A stretch of 64,000 nucleotides of DNA. Origin: Petaurus breviceps papuanus (Eukaryota; Chordata; Mammalia; Diprotodontia; Petauridae). Location of the stretch: the NCBI GenBank assembly GCA_028583685.1, contig JAMXIF010001194.1:1507559-1571558 (forward strand), written 5' to 3'. The notes below the pieces were generated by a model. That model did no database searches and had not been told where the DNA came from. It worked only from the letters and a program-made list of their open reading frames with translations. The translations under genes were made by a program, and so were the position numbers. How positions within the stretch are numbered: position 1 is the first letter of the stretch; each line of letters starts with the position of its first letter. Shown piece after piece: positions 19,143 to 29,212 of the stretch.

Positions 19143-19365
19143 AGGATGTAGAATGCCAGAGCCGGAAGGGATTTTTGAGCAAAGAACATGGAATGTCAAA
19201 GCTGAAAGGGACCTTAGGACAGGGGCTGCTGGAGCCAGAAAGGTCCTTAGAATTAATCTAGTCCAATCTCCTTGTTTTATAGATAAAAAAAAATGAGGTC
19301 TCGAGATCAGGAAGTGACTACTCAAGGTCACAGGGTCATACAATCAGTCCCTAGAAACTAGAGCT
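19143..19365 (-). repeat. MIR-type element with tandem tail units, antisense
   Basis: Three diverged units of the form AATGCCAGAGCCGGAAGGGA or AATGTCAAAGCTGAAAGGGA precede a reversed MIR core (AATGAGGTCTCGAGATCAGG, CAAGGTCACAGGGTCATAC). Confidence 0.75.
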
Positions 19366-19467
19366 TAAAAACAAATCAACAACTTCTACATAGCAGGTAT
19401 AACTGATGAGAAAGGTGACCAGTGCACAGGGGCACTGAGGCTGTGGGATATTACTATCACTGACCTG

Positions 19468-19635
19468 AGGATGGAAGGGACCTCAGAGACCATTGAGTCT
19501 CACCTCACTTTACAGAAGGAGAAACAGACCTAGGGAGGGTGAAGTCATTCAGGTAGGAAGTCATTCATTCAGAGGTCGGAGGTCAGACCCAGGCCTTTGA
19601 ACTTGGCTTTGTGACCCTGGTGCTCTCACTTACTG
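19468..19635 (-). repeat. MIR3-like SINE, antisense
   Basis: AGGATGGAAGGGACCTCAGA, CACTTTACAGAAGGAGAAAC and CAGACCCAGGCCTTTGAACT. Confidence 0.75.
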
Positions 19636-19639
19636 GACT

Positions 19640-20830
19640 AAATGGCCCTGGACCCAGACATGAGGCAATCGGAGAAAAATTCAAGGGGAAGGAAACGTTG
19701 GTTTGAAATTATTTCCCAATGTTAAAGTAGATGAGTATAATCTCAGCTCTTTCAGGTCTATGCAGCTCCCCCTTCCCAGAGCCTCACTGCCTTCCTGCTG
19801 TGCCCCCTTCCCCCTAATGAGCATCCCCCATCAATAATTTATCTACATCAATAAATCAGGAGGCGCTACAACCCGTTTGAGGAAATTGCTAGCTTGTGGC
19901 TGTAAGCAAGTGAATGCATTTTGTTCTGAGTAAATGTGGTCCTTGCTAAGGAGCCCTGCCAGCAGGAGAGATGCTAAGAGCTCTCAGGAAGGAGAGTGAA
20001 GAGTGGGCCAAAAATGGAGTCAGTGACATCAAAGCTGGGCTGTATCTTTCCTGGCTCTAGGGCCTAGGCAGCGGCCTTCCAGCACCCCTCCTGCCCCAGG
20101 CTGCAGAGCTCTTTCTTAGGCAATGAATAAACCAGTTGCTGAGGGAGTTTGGGTCCTGGGTTCAGAAATAAATGTCGCCAGCTTCTCCAAAGCAGCACGG
20201 CATTGCTCCTGGGGTGTCTATATCCTTTCTCATCCCTAGAAACTGGGTTGGATCCCCTAAGACAGACCAGCCAACTCTCTCTGGGCTCCACTGGGGGATG
20301 GGGCATGATTCTCAGAGTCCCCAGTAGGTTCCTAGTCTCAGGACTGAGTTACTCTTCTGCTGGGAAGCCAGGAGCATCTTTTTCACCATTCCAGCAATGG
20401 GACCCACTCTCTGCCCTCCATCACCTACCTCTTGGTTCAAATAGGAAAAAAAAAAGCCAGAAGTACATTAGATTGTCAATCTTACCTTTGGAAGCCTGGG
20501 ATCTTTCCCTCCTGGTTAGCTGGCCTCCCTAAGCAACTGACATACATGCTGTCTGCTTTTTCAGTATTCTCATGGGTATCAGTGACCTGCTCTCTCCACG
20601 TCCTATTCTAAGCAACCTTGGATATACCCCTAGTCTTAATGAATGACACACTCTCAAACCTTTGGGGTGTGTCCTTCTTTCCTCCAGCTAGTATCATTGC
20701 TGCCATCTTTCTCTTTCATCCTGGGCCTGTGATTTCATTGGTGTAGGAAATTCCCAAAGTGAGGATACTCTTTCTAACAATGCCGACTGACCTCTGCTCT
20801 GTTACCTGGAGTCTTGGGAGGGCTTCCCGA
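19640..20830. other. Unique intronic block of 1.2 kb
   Basis: The longest repeat-poor stretch between SULF2 exons in the window. Positions 19800-19960 (CATCAATAATTTATCTACAT region) look unique. I see no coding exon. Confidence 0.4.
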
Positions 20831-20832
20831 GT

Positions 20833-20945
20833 GCTTAGAGAGGGACTTGCCCAGGGTCACACACAGCCAGTGTGTATCAGAGGCAAGACTTGGAACCCAG
20901 GTCATTCTAACTTTGAGGCCAGCTATCCACCCACTACATTGGGCT
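20833..20945 (-). repeat. MIR fragment, antisense
   Basis: GACTTGCCCAGGGTCACACA, ACTTGGAACCCAGGTCATTC and CTATCCACCCACTACATTGG. Confidence 0.78.
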
Positions 20946-21714
20946 TCCTCTTCATAATTTTTAATATAAAAAGCTTCCGTTCCTCTGATGCCTCCCTAGG
21001 ACTTGGAGGCAGTCCTGGACTCCCTCTCAAAGGTTATGGCAAGGGAACTGAAACTGATGAGTAAGGTCAAGCTGGAAAGGATCTAAGGGAACAACCCAGT
21101 GATGGGCTGTGAATCTACTGTTGGAGGATGTACCAGCAGGGTGGTAAGTCACCAGAAAAAGGCTGGTGATGACACCATTTACTGAGGTGTGTGTGTGTGG
21201 GGGGCTGGATTCTCTTTCAGGTGAAGAAGCTGCTGGGATGTTGTGGAAGGAACATTGAATCTATGTGGCAGAAAACCCTGGGGCTGAAGGGATAATCATA
21301 CCTGCCCTCCTTGCCTTGGATGGCTGTGGTGAGTTAACCTGTTGGCATATGAGTAATGGAAAGGGATGAAATTTTGGTCTTTTTTTGGGGAGGTAGGGGA
21401 TGGTTGTTATTAGAGCAATGATGCTGTCTTGCTCAAATTTACTCAGCAGTGAAGAGTTTACAAAGTGCTTTCCTTAATGCAACCCTGATAATAAAGTAGG
21501 CAGGGCAGGCATTCAATTTCAATACTTTGGTGGCATTTTGAATTTCTCAGTGTGGACATGCCACCCACTAGTGCTCAAGGCCACTCAGCCGGCTGCTGGG
21601 ATTCTTGTCTGTATCTTGGCATGAATCCCCTAGAGAGCTGAAGGCCTTCCTCTGGTTCTTTTTATTGGGAAAAAAGGGACAGTTATCACTATTATTAATT
21701 ATTCCTATTTTTTT
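20946..21714. other. Unassigned intronic sequence
   Basis: I recognise no repeat or gene. Confidence 0.4.
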
Positions 21715-21865
21715 TTGGAAGAGGAAGTTGAAGACATAAGAGGTCAAGAAATTGGAGAAATTGCCTCAGGATCACACAGCTGGTTAATGTCAGAGTGAGG
21801 ACTCTGAATCCAAGCCTTCTGACCCCAGTGCTGTTTTCCAACCACACTTAGCTATCTCTCTATCC
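21715..21865 (-). repeat. MIR, antisense
   Basis: GGATCACACAGCTGGTTAAT, GACTCTGAATCCAAGCCTTC and a GACCCCAGTGCTGTTTTCCA end. Confidence 0.82.
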
Positions 21866-21895
21866 AAGTAAAGAAGCATATACTGTTGGTGTGTA

Positions 21896-22122
21896 GTCAT
21901 TTTCAGTCGTGTCCAACTCTTTGTGACTCTCTTTGGGGCTTTTTTGGGCAAAGATATTGGAGTGGCTTGCCATTTCCTTCTCTAGTTTGTTTTACAGATG
22001 AGTAAACTGAGGTAAATAGGGTTAGGTGACTCGTTTAGTAAGTGAGGCCACATTCGAACTTAGGAAGATGCGTCTTCCTGACTCCAGGCTTGGCACTTTA
22101 TCCACTGTGCCACCTACTATCC
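21896..22122 (-). repeat. RTE-tailed marsupial SINE, antisense
   Basis: The reversed RTE tail (CAGTCGTGTCCAACTCTTTG, TGGAGTGGCTTGCCATTTCC) leads into a reversed core and CACTGTGCCACCTACTATCC. Confidence 0.93.
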
Positions 22123-22570
22123 AATATTTATTAAGTTCCTATTATGTATAAGGGACTATGCTAAGTGCTGGGGATACAAAGGAAGGCAAAGGAGGGGGCC
22201 ACCGTGCAGACACATGGGTATGGAGGACATACAGACTGGATAAACTGAAGAATATTTTAGAGGAAAGGCAGTAAGTAGCATTAAAGGAGACTGGGAAAGG
22301 CTTCTGACAGAAGGTGGGGTTTGGTTGGGAACTGAAAGAAGTCACAGAAGCCAGAAGGCAAAGGTGAGGAAGGAGAGAATTCTAGGCATGGGGAATAAGC
22401 AGTCAAAGTCTGTGTACAAAGTGTCCTGTGAGAGGAACAGCGAGGAAGCCACTGTCACTGGATGTCGATAGAGTACATGAATGTACTCAGTATGTGGAAG
22501 AGAGCAAGGTCTAAGCAGACTGGAAAGGTAGGAGGGGTCAAACTATGAAAGGCTTTAATTCTGGATCTTT
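22123..22570 (+). repeat. Old mammalian interspersed repeat (gggatacaaag type)
   Basis: CTAAGTGCTGGGGATACAAA, GGGAAAGGCTTCTGACAGAA, GAATTCTAGGCATGGGGAAT and TATGAAAGGCTTTAATTCTG match a repeat I know from mammalian genomes but cannot name with certainty. Confidence 0.65.
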
Positions 22571-22574
22571 CTGG

Positions 22575-22758
22575 ACCTTGGACAGGTCACCTTTCCTAAA
22601 AAATTCTCGACTGCATCTCAGTTTCCTCATATGTCAAATGGAGATAATACAAGCCTACCTTCAGAGGAGTCTTGCAGGAATCGAATGAGATGATGTATAT
22701 TGAGTAAATTTAAAAATACCACAGAACAAATTATCATCATCATTATCATCATTGTTAC
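22575..22758 (+). repeat. MIR/CORE-SINE 3' part
   Basis: CATCTCAGTTTCCTCATATG, AAATGGAGATAATACAAGCC and an ATCATCATCATTATCATCAT tail. Confidence 0.78.
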
Positions 22759-22789
22759 ATAGCCCTTGCTAGATTCTGATTGGAAGACA

Positions 22790-23260
22790 AAAGAAATCTA
22801 TTAGGACTCAGTCCCTGAACTCATGGAACTCACAGAAAAGTCAGGGAGATGACACAGTCACAAAGAAGTTAGCTGATAGTAAGGACAAGTCAGTCCATGA
22901 TGAGGACAGACGACAAAGGTTAGAAAAAGGGAAAGATTACTCTGAGCTGGTGCAGTAAGAGAAGGCTTTTTGGAAGAAGCAGGGATATCAACCTTGAAAA
23001 CGAGATTCCAGTGCAATCCCAAAAACATGCATTAAAGGCCTACTATTTGCAAGGCACTGGGTTAGGACTTGGGAATACAAAACAGTCCTTTCCCTCAAGA
23101 AGCTTGTACATTTGACAAGAAGAGTCTGGATAGGCAGAAGGAAGGTCATTCCAAATAGGGCTGGGGCAGAAGTGAGACTACTATGAGTAAGACCAGGTGT
23201 CAAGAAAGAGCTTGGTGTCTACGAGGGGTCAAGGGCACTAGACTCTGACTAGAGCAAGAA
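22790..23260 (+). repeat. Old mammalian interspersed repeat (gggatacaaag type), further fragments
   Basis: CAAGGCACTGGGTTAGGACT, GGGAATACAAAACAGTCCTT and CTCAAGAAGCTTGTACATTT follow a first partial copy at 22790-22990. Confidence 0.55.
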
Positions 23261-23265
23261 TTCTG

Positions 23266-23431
23266 ATCCTTTTTTTTGCTTTTTGGAGGGAGGAAGTCAG
23301 GGCAGTTGGGGTTAAGTGACTTGCCCAAGGTCACACAGCTAGTAAGTGTTAAGTGTCTGAGGCCAGATTTGAACACAGGTCTTCCTGACTCCAGGGCTGG
23401 TGCTCTATTCATTGCTCCATCTAGCCGCCCC
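23266..23431 (-). repeat. WSINE1-like SINE, antisense
   Basis: CAGTTGGGGTTAAGTGACTT, CAAGGTCACACAGCTAGTAA and CATTGCTCCATCTAGCCGCC. No clear target duplication. Confidence 0.92.
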
Positions 23432-23459
23432 TAAACCTTTTTTTTTGGCCTGTCAACTC

Positions 23460-23690
23460 CTGACTAGAGTGAAAGGTTCTCACCACGAGATACTAAGATA
23501 TCAACAGGATGCAGCAAGAGAGAAAGCTGGATAGTAGGGGTGTGGCTGGATGGTGGAAGGCCTTGACAGCCAGGCTGAGGAATCTGGCCTTCATACTATA
23601 CAAAGTGGGGAGTCACTGAAGGTTTCTGAGCAGGAAGGAGTGACAAAAACCTTTTAGGAATGTTTTAGCAAATGTGTTTAGGAACACACA
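23460..23690 (+). repeat. Old mammalian interspersed repeat, 3' part
   Basis: GGAAGGCCTTGACAGCCAGG, CTGAGGAATCTGGCCTTCAT and GGGGAGTCACTGAAGGTTTC resemble the 3' portion of the repeat at 22.1 kb. The copy is interrupted by the SINE at 23266-23431. Confidence 0.55.
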
Positions 23691-23870
23691 TCTGACACCT
23701 ACTGGCTGTGTGACCCTGGGAACTCACTTAACTATTCAGTGCTTTGGGCAGCCACCTAAGATTCTAAGTTGCAGGTAAAGGTACTGACACACCTGCAGTG
23801 GTAGAGGGAGCTTGCTCACCTGGGAGTTCCCTATGGAAATGAAATCCCAGGTTTGGTTCCTATCTCTCAT
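23690..23870 (+). repeat. Marsupial SINE with gcagccacctaag tail
   Basis: CTGGCTGTGTGACCCTGGGA is joined to TTGGGCAGCCACCTAAGATT, GGGAGCTTGCTCACCTGGGA and AATGAAATCCCAGGTTTGGT. The same tail occurs at 53.6 kb. Confidence 0.7.
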
Positions 23871-23949
23871 CTGGTAGCCCATGGCAGGATGGACCAGAAG
23901 GAGAATAAGACTTCTTGAATGGGGTGCTCTGATAATGAGGGGCAAGGTC

Positions 23950-24055
23950 CTCATTTTTCACCTCCCTTCCAGTGGGGATACTTTTGGGTGTATTGGTTGG
24001 ACTAGATGGCCACAGAAGCCCCTTCTAGCTTAAGAATTCAGTGATTTTGTGATCT
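23950..24055 (+). repeat. MIR 3' tail fragment
   Basis: GGTTGGACTAGATGGCCACA, GAAGCCCCTTCTAGCTTAAG and AATTCAGTGATTTTGTGA. Confidence 0.7.
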
Positions 24056-24240
24056 GGTGGTAATGAAGATGAGAGATATTGAGAAGGAATTGAAAAAATA
24101 TAATTTTTTTTAAAAGAAGGAATTGACAGATCCTGATGAATGACTAGAGGCAGACAATGAAGGAGAGGAAAGGGTCAAATATGTCTGAGGTTTTGATTGG
24201 GGGAAAAGGAGATGAGAGCTGCCATTTTGGCAGAACCTAC

Positions 24241-24392
24241 CTTTGAGTAGTCAAATCCATGTTTCTCCTTCACCCCATTTCTACAGAGTGTGTAGTTATA
24301 AAATCGAGAGTTTTTAAGGAGTCCAACCCATTCCTTCCAGCCGGGTGGCACATAGGAACCATTGTATTCATTGAGGTACTTTCCAAAGAAAG
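24241..24392 (-). CDS. SULF2: SULF2 internal exon (sulfatase domain, [18 protein letters not shown] segment)
   Basis: The 152-bp exon starts with the last two bases of an Ala codon, then 50 codons from [20 protein letters not shown] to EKHGFDYSK, ending on a full Lys codon. A T-rich tract and cag precede it, and the donor is [16 protein letters not shown] is a signature of the heparan endosulfatases; [20 protein letters not shown] with [12 protein letters not shown] assigns it to SULF2 (SULF1 has YIPPGWREWLGLIKNS and TVCRNGIKEKHG as I recall it). Two sequons are visible, NGS and NYT. Phe in HGFDYSK is Ser in human SULF2 but Phe in SULF1, so Phe may be ancestral. This is the most 5' exon in the window. 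The preceding exon, which should carry the formylglycine motif CCPSRSS and end in TGYRT, is absent up to position 64000, so the upstream intron exceeds 39.6 kb. Confidence 0.97.
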
Positions 24393-24835
24393 CTGGGGAT
24401 AAAGAAAAAAAAAGAAAAGAGAAAGAAGAGGTCAGGTGAGAAGATAGGCTCAGAACAGCTGACACTCCTGCACCACTAATTAAGATTCCTTTCTTGTCCT
24501 CCCCAATCATATTTATTAAGCTCTCATCCGCCCGAGGCATTAGTTAAACAGACATAATCTCTGGGGAGTTTTTGATCTCTCAGGTCCTTTTTCCAGCTTG
24601 AAAGCCTATGTATGATCTTTCTCTTCATGAGTCTATGATCTCTTGGGAGCAAAAGGCAGACAGGGATGGTTTGCGGGCAGTCTTGGGCTAAAACCAGGGA
24701 GAGAGATGAACTAGATGCCCTCTTTTGCTCCCAATTGTGTTTTGGGAGTTGGTAACAAAGTGTTATTTTTCAAGCTGGATTTCAGCAGAACTTTACTACA
24801 TGGGCTATGCTGAGAGGGGTTGGGGGTAAGAATGA
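24393..24835. other. SULF2 intron, unassigned
   Basis: Just upstream, in the gene's sense, of the first visible exon. It contains the A-rich plus-strand tract that is the polypyrimidine tract of that acceptor. No repeat is recognised. Confidence 0.45.
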
Positions 24836-24837
24836 AA

Positions 24838-25012
24838 AGACCTTTAGACTTGAGATTCAGAAGATTTGGGTTCAAATCCTGCCTCTGAAGCTAATACCTG
24901 TGTGACCTTACTTAGTTTTTCTGGGCCACAGTTTCCTTATCTGTAAAATGTGGCAGTTGGATGAGATGGCCTTTAAGGGCCTTTCCATCTCCAGACCTAG
25001 GCTCCCATGATC
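24838..25012 (+). repeat. MIR with 3' tail
   Basis: GGGTTCAAATCCTGCCTCTG, CCTTATCTGTAAAATGTGGC and GATGAGATGGCCTTTAAGGG. Confidence 0.9.
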
Positions 25013-25021
25013 TCATTAGAG

Positions 25022-25167
25022 CAGGCCTGCACAACCTGCGGCCCACAGGCTGCTCATGGCACACCAAAGGATTTCTGGCGGCCCCTTAACAATGCAGAGG
25101 ATGTTTTCCTCTATATTTTTTGCAGGCTGCCAAAACCCTTTGGTGGACTGTTGGTTATGCAGGTCTG
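25022..25167. mobile_element. Non-autonomous hAT DNA transposon, family B (146 bp)
   Basis: The ends are CAGGCCTGCACAACC and, reversed, CAGACCTGCATAACC (13 of 15 match). It is flanked by cattagag (25014-25021) and cattagat (25168-25175), a 7-of-8 target duplication. The interior has GCGGCCCACAGGCTGC and GGCGGCCCC words and no coding potential. Confidence 0.9.
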
Positions 25168-25175
25168 CATTAGAT

Positions 25176-25538
25176 TATCTCTAGGGTCTCCTTCAATTAA
25201 TTGTATGCACTAAACTTCAGCCCTGGAGAAAACCAAGTTATATCATGCTTGCACTCTATGAAATCAGTAAAATGAAACTGATGAAATTCTTTCCTCTGGA
25301 ATCCCTCTGATGAGGCCATGCTGTAATGGGGTTTTGCCATAACTGCATGCCAGGGAGTGTTTATGTAAGTAGAAAGGGTCATCATAAGCAGTATGAGTGA
25401 GCCACAATGGGTCTGGGCCATACTAAAGGTTGGTCTACTACTCCTTGTTGGGGGCCCAGCCAATTAATCAGGTGTCTTCAGATTTGGGATTCCCTAAATG
25501 TGCAAAAGGAGAACTCTCTCAAGAAACATGTCTGAAAA
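25176..25538. other. Unassigned intronic sequence
   Basis: I recognise no repeat or gene. Confidence 0.4.
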
Positions 25539-25539
25539 C

Positions 25540-25680
25540 ATTGTACAATGGAGAGACCCCTGGACTGGGTGTCAGGAGAGCTGGGTCTAATCTCCTCTCT
25601 GCCACTAACTTGACATATGAGATGTTTCCCTCTTGGAGATTCTGTGTCTTCAATGGAATGAAAAGTTGGGCTGGAAAGGC
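25540..25680 (+). repeat. MIR, sense, 3' end interrupted by hAT
   Basis: CTGGACTGGGTGTCAGGAGA, CTCTGCCACTAACTTGACAT and TGGGCTGGAAAGGCCAAGCC. Its missing 3' end seems to continue beyond the hAT at 25905. Confidence 0.75.
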
Positions 25681-25692
25681 CAAGCCCATAAG

Positions 25693-25894
25693 TAAGGGTT
25701 TTTAACCTTTTATATGCCATGGACCACTTTACCAGTATGGCCCCCTTCTCAGAATATTTTTTTTAATGCATAGGATTATGCATTTAGTAAATGCATAATA
25801 ATAAAACAAGTAGGATTATAAAGGAAACTAATTGCATTGAAATATAGCTCTCAAAAAATTTTCAAGTTCCTAGACTGAAGGTTGAGAACTCTTA
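25693..25894. mobile_element. Non-autonomous hAT DNA transposon, family A copy 2
   Basis: The ends are TAAGGGTTTTTAACC and, reversed, TAAGAGTTCTCAACC (12 of 15 match). The interior AATTGCATTGAAATATAGCT and GGATTATAAAGGAAACTAAT matches the copies at 5.2 and 43.9 kb. Confidence 0.85.
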
Positions 25895-25896
25895 CC

Positions 25897-26000
25897 CTAA
25901 GGTCCCTTTCTGGCTCTGACATTTTATGCTCTATGTGTTGAGGACCCTTCATCCTGGCTCTGACATTCTACGCTCTATGTTCTGAGGTCTCTTTTAGCTC
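25897..26000 (+). repeat. Tandem array of MIR tail units
   Basis: Two units of about 43 bp (TGGCTCTGACATTTTATGCT, TGGCTCTGACATTCTACGCT) and a partial third. It lies where the tail of the MIR at 25540 would resume. Confidence 0.8.
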
Positions 26001-26338
26001 TGTCTACCATCTATAAAAATAGCTACTTTTATACCCATCTTGAGAAGTGACACATTCGGTTTTACTGAGACATCATGGCAACATGTGCCAAGCAGCTGGA
26101 TCTATTCTCTCTCCACCCAACCCACCTTTCTGAGTTGTGTGTCAGAGAGACACAGCCCAGCCACAGGAAGGACTACAGCCTCGGGAGCTGAAAAGGCCGG
26201 CATTAGCTGGAATCAAAGCAGCTGGAGGCCAGGCAGGGACTGTCACTGACAGGGCTGAGGAGAGGGGGCGACCAAGGCTTCAGTCAAGTAGGAAAGACTG
26301 TGTCAGAAGCCTGGGAGACATTACAAAAAGTTGAAGAG
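26001..26338. other. Unassigned intronic sequence
   Basis: I recognise no repeat or gene. Confidence 0.4.
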
Positions 26339-26349
26339 GCATGGGAACT

Positions 26350-26509
26350 TTTTTTTTTTTTAAGCAATTGGGGTTAAGTAACTTGCTCAAGGTTACACGG
26401 CCAGGTGTTTCTGGGTGGTTGCTAAGTGTCTGAGCCCGGGATTCGATCTCCAGGTCTATCGCAACACTGGAGCCGGTGCTGTTACTCGCTGTGCTACCTG
26501 GCTGCCCCA
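26350..26509 (-). repeat. WSINE1-like SINE, antisense, with target duplication
   Basis: The element runs from a T run and AAGCAATTGGGGTTAAGTAA to CTGTGCTACCTGGCTGCCCC. GCATGGGAACT is repeated at 26339-26349 and 26510-26520; the duplication may extend a few T further. Confidence 0.94.
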
Positions 26510-26520
26510 GCATGGGAACT

Positions 26521-26788
26521 TTTTGTGGGAGTTGCCAGTTTCCTGGAGAAGCGAACTCTTGCTCCTATATGACCCCCACTGGCCTAGCCCTGGGTCATGG
26601 TGGGAAATTCCCACCATGATCCATCCCTACCTTCCAAGGATCCCTACAAAAATGAAGTCCATTAATACCCAATGATGTTATCATATACTTTTTTCTCAGA
26701 TTATCTGGCCATAATCTCACAAATATGTCAGAGAATCTGGAAGGGAAAAGGGAAAGGAAGAAAAAGAGATTTATCTTGAATCCTTACT
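26521..26788. other. Unassigned intronic sequence
   Basis: I recognise no repeat or gene. Confidence 0.4.
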
Positions 26789-26789
26789 G

Positions 26790-26900
26790 AGTAAGTCACT
26801 TTACCCCTTTGGGCCTCAATTTTCCCATCTGTAAAATGGAGAGGGTTGGATTAGATGGTTTCTAAGGTACCCTCCCACTCTTAATTTAGGATTCAATCTA
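26790..26900 (+). repeat. MIR 3' half
   Basis: TTGGGCCTCAATTTTCCCAT, CTGTAAAATGGAGAGGGTTG and GGTTTCTAAGGTACCCTCCC. Confidence 0.85.
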
Positions 26901-26904
26901 AGAA

Positions 26905-27232
26905 TTACAGAACCATGCAACTTCAGAGTTGGAAGGGAGCCTACACCCTATCTCTAGTAACCTCTGCTTGAACACCTCCAGTGACAGGGAACTCTGTACC
27001 CCCACGGCAGCCCACTCCATGTGAGCAATCCAGTTGTTTGGAAATTCTTCCTTATACCTGTCCCAAAGAATGCCACTGTGTATCTTCCACCCAGTTCCAT
27101 TCTCTGAAGCCAAAAAGAATAAGCTTAATTCTTCTGAATAACAGCTCTTAATGATATCTGAAAATAGCAGTCATGACTCCCTTAGCGTTATCTTCTCCAG
27201 GCTAAATATTCCTAACTCCTTCAATCAGGACC
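26905..27232 (+). repeat. L3/CR1 LINE 3' end
   Basis: CTTCAGAGTTGGAAGGGAGC, CTCCAGTGACAGGGAACTCT, CCACTCCATGTGAGCAATCC and CTTCTCCAGGCTAAATATTC occur in L3/CR1 order. Confidence 0.9.
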
Positions 27233-27955
27233 AAGGGGAAGAAGTGAAAAATAAAAGAGAAGAAGAAAAGGACTGAATGTGGTAGGGCTATTTCAGGGAC
27301 TTCTGCCTTGACCTTTAAATATACAGTCTGTCACTACTGTGGAAAGAACACGGCCTTCTCCGATGGGTGTCACCCCAGAAAAGAGAAGAGCTGGGTCCAA
27401 AACAGACAGGAGTGAGTCGGTCCAATAAAAGGGCGGCACCCCAAGCTGAGGAGCTAAGGAAACATGCTGGCTGGCAGTGCTAGAGTTAGGAAGGCAGGCT
27501 CTGGTTGGGAACTAAGAGCACCTTAAGAACGGAACCAAATCCAGCCCATCCTGAAAATGAAGCATTCTTGTCCTTCTCAATGATAAAATGACTTTTCAGC
27601 TGAGAATAACTAAGGATGTGTAGACGGGGAAACAGGGGAAATGAGAAAAGGTAGCTGGAGAGACCCAGCTGTATTCCGAGGAGTCAGCAGAGAGGGAGGT
27701 GAGGTTCCCTCAGAGTACGGGGAACCATCCCCAGCAGCCCTGCTTCCTGAGTGACACCCCAGATTGGAAGAGTGAAGTGCAGCCTGGTGACAGACTCCTA
27801 ATTAAACAAGACAGCTGCGTTTCTCCAGCCAGGGCGTCATGGAATCATGAGGCCACACTATCACCTCAGGTTGGGGAGTAGGGGACTAAGTAAACCATAG
27901 GCTTGGGTCTTATAGATGATTGCCTCCTTTCCAGACCCACTTGCCCTTTGACTCG
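27233..27955. other. Unassigned intronic block
   Basis: About 720 bp with no recognised repeat. Short open frames here lack splice context. Confidence 0.4.
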
Positions 27956-27957
27956 GC

Positions 27958-28118
27958 TGGTTTGACCTTGAAACCACCTAGTAGCTATGGGAAAGCCTCA
28001 ACTACTCCATCTACAAAATGGGGTTAGCAGTGGCTGTTCCACCTTCCTCTCTGGGCTGTGGTTGGGAAAGTGCTAAGAAATCCGAGAATTTGGATAGAAA
28101 TGTTCACTATTACTATGC
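27958..28118 (+). repeat. MIR, sense
   Basis: CCACCTAGTAGCTATGGGAA, CTCCATCTACAAAATGGGGT and an ATTACTATG end. Confidence 0.7.
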
Positions 28119-28124
28119 AAAATG

Positions 28125-28335
28125 GCAGAATGGCAAAAGGGGTAAAGGGCTGGAGCTGGAGTCTTGACTTCTGTCTCAGGCATTTATTAGTTTAGTGGCC
28201 CTGTTATTTAGGTACTCTTGGCTGAAGTTTCTTCAACTGTAACATGGGGATGATAATAGTGCTTAGGCCACATGGCTGTTGTGAGGATGAAATGTGGTAA
28301 CAAAAATATGTAAATCATTTCTCAAACCTTAAAGG
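28125..28335 (+). repeat. CORE-SINE, sense, diverged
   Basis: GGGCTGGAGCTGGAGTCTTG, CTTCAACTGTAACATGGGGA and GGCTGTTGTGAGGATGAAAT. Confidence 0.82.
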
Positions 28336-28345
28336 ACTACCCAGA

Positions 28346-28572
28346 GGCAGCTAGAAGGCTCAGTTGCTGCTGGGCCTGCAGTGAGGAAGACCTGAATTCA
28401 AATCCGACCTCAGACACTTGCTAAGAAGTGTGACCCTGGGCAAGTCACTTAACCTCTGTTTGCCTTAATCCATTGGAGAAGGAAATGGCAAACCACTCCA
28501 ATATCTTTGCCTAGAAAACCCCATGGATGGTAAGGTCCCACGGACCTTATGAAGATTCAGCCACAACTGAAC
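28346..28572 (+). repeat. RTE-tailed marsupial SINE
   Basis: GGCAGCTAGAAGGCTCAGTT, GTGACCCTGGGCAAGTCACT and AAGGAAATGGCAAACCACTC. Confidence 0.93.
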
Positions 28573-28845
28573 AAAAGAGGTACCCAAGTGTGAGCTAGCT
28601 CGGGGAAGAAATGGTTCCTTCTTTGCAACATTAATTCTGGTGGTCAGGGGATGTGGAAGGGATTGATGTGGGCAGGGAGAAGGATGATCTAAAACCTTTA
28701 TGAGCCCACGATTATCCTATGTAATTGCATCAGTGTTTATCTATTTTAAGCCATTTCTTCCTCTGAGAAACCCTCTCTCTCCCTCTACCCTTGGCCTAGA
28801 AAGTCCTAAGAACTTAGTTCTTTAAAGGCATCAAGAGTAAGAAGG

Positions 28846-29065
28846 GGCAGCTAGATAGTGCCATGGAGAGAGGGCTGCACTCGGAGCAGGAAGGTCTGAG
28901 TTCAAATCCAGCCTCAGGTCCTTCTTAGTGGTGTGACCCATACCTGCTGTCTGCCTCAGTTTGTTATCCATAAAATGGGGATAATAACAGCACCTACTTC
29001 CCAGAGTGGTTGTGAGAATAAAGTGTTTAGCATTGGGCCTGTCATACAGCAGGCACTGTAGCAGC
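28846..29065 (+). repeat. CORE-SINE, sense
   Basis: GGCAGCTAGATAGTGCCATG, GAGTTCAAATCCAGCCTCAG and AAAATGGGGATAATAACAGC. Confidence 0.92.
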
Positions 29066-29079
29066 ATTACCTCATTCGT

Positions 29080-29212
29080 GGCCCAGTCCAACTCCATTAT
29101 TTTACAAATGAGAACTCTTAGGCCCAGAGAGAAGAAAGATCTTGTTTAAGGTCATATGGATGGTAAGAAGTAGAGCTGAGTCATTTGACTTAAAATCCCT
29201 TCCATCACCCTG
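29080..29212 (-). repeat. MIR, antisense
   Basis: CATTATTTTACAAATGAGAA, CTTAGGCCCAGAGAGAAGAA and AAGGTCATATGGATGGTAAG. Confidence 0.78.
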
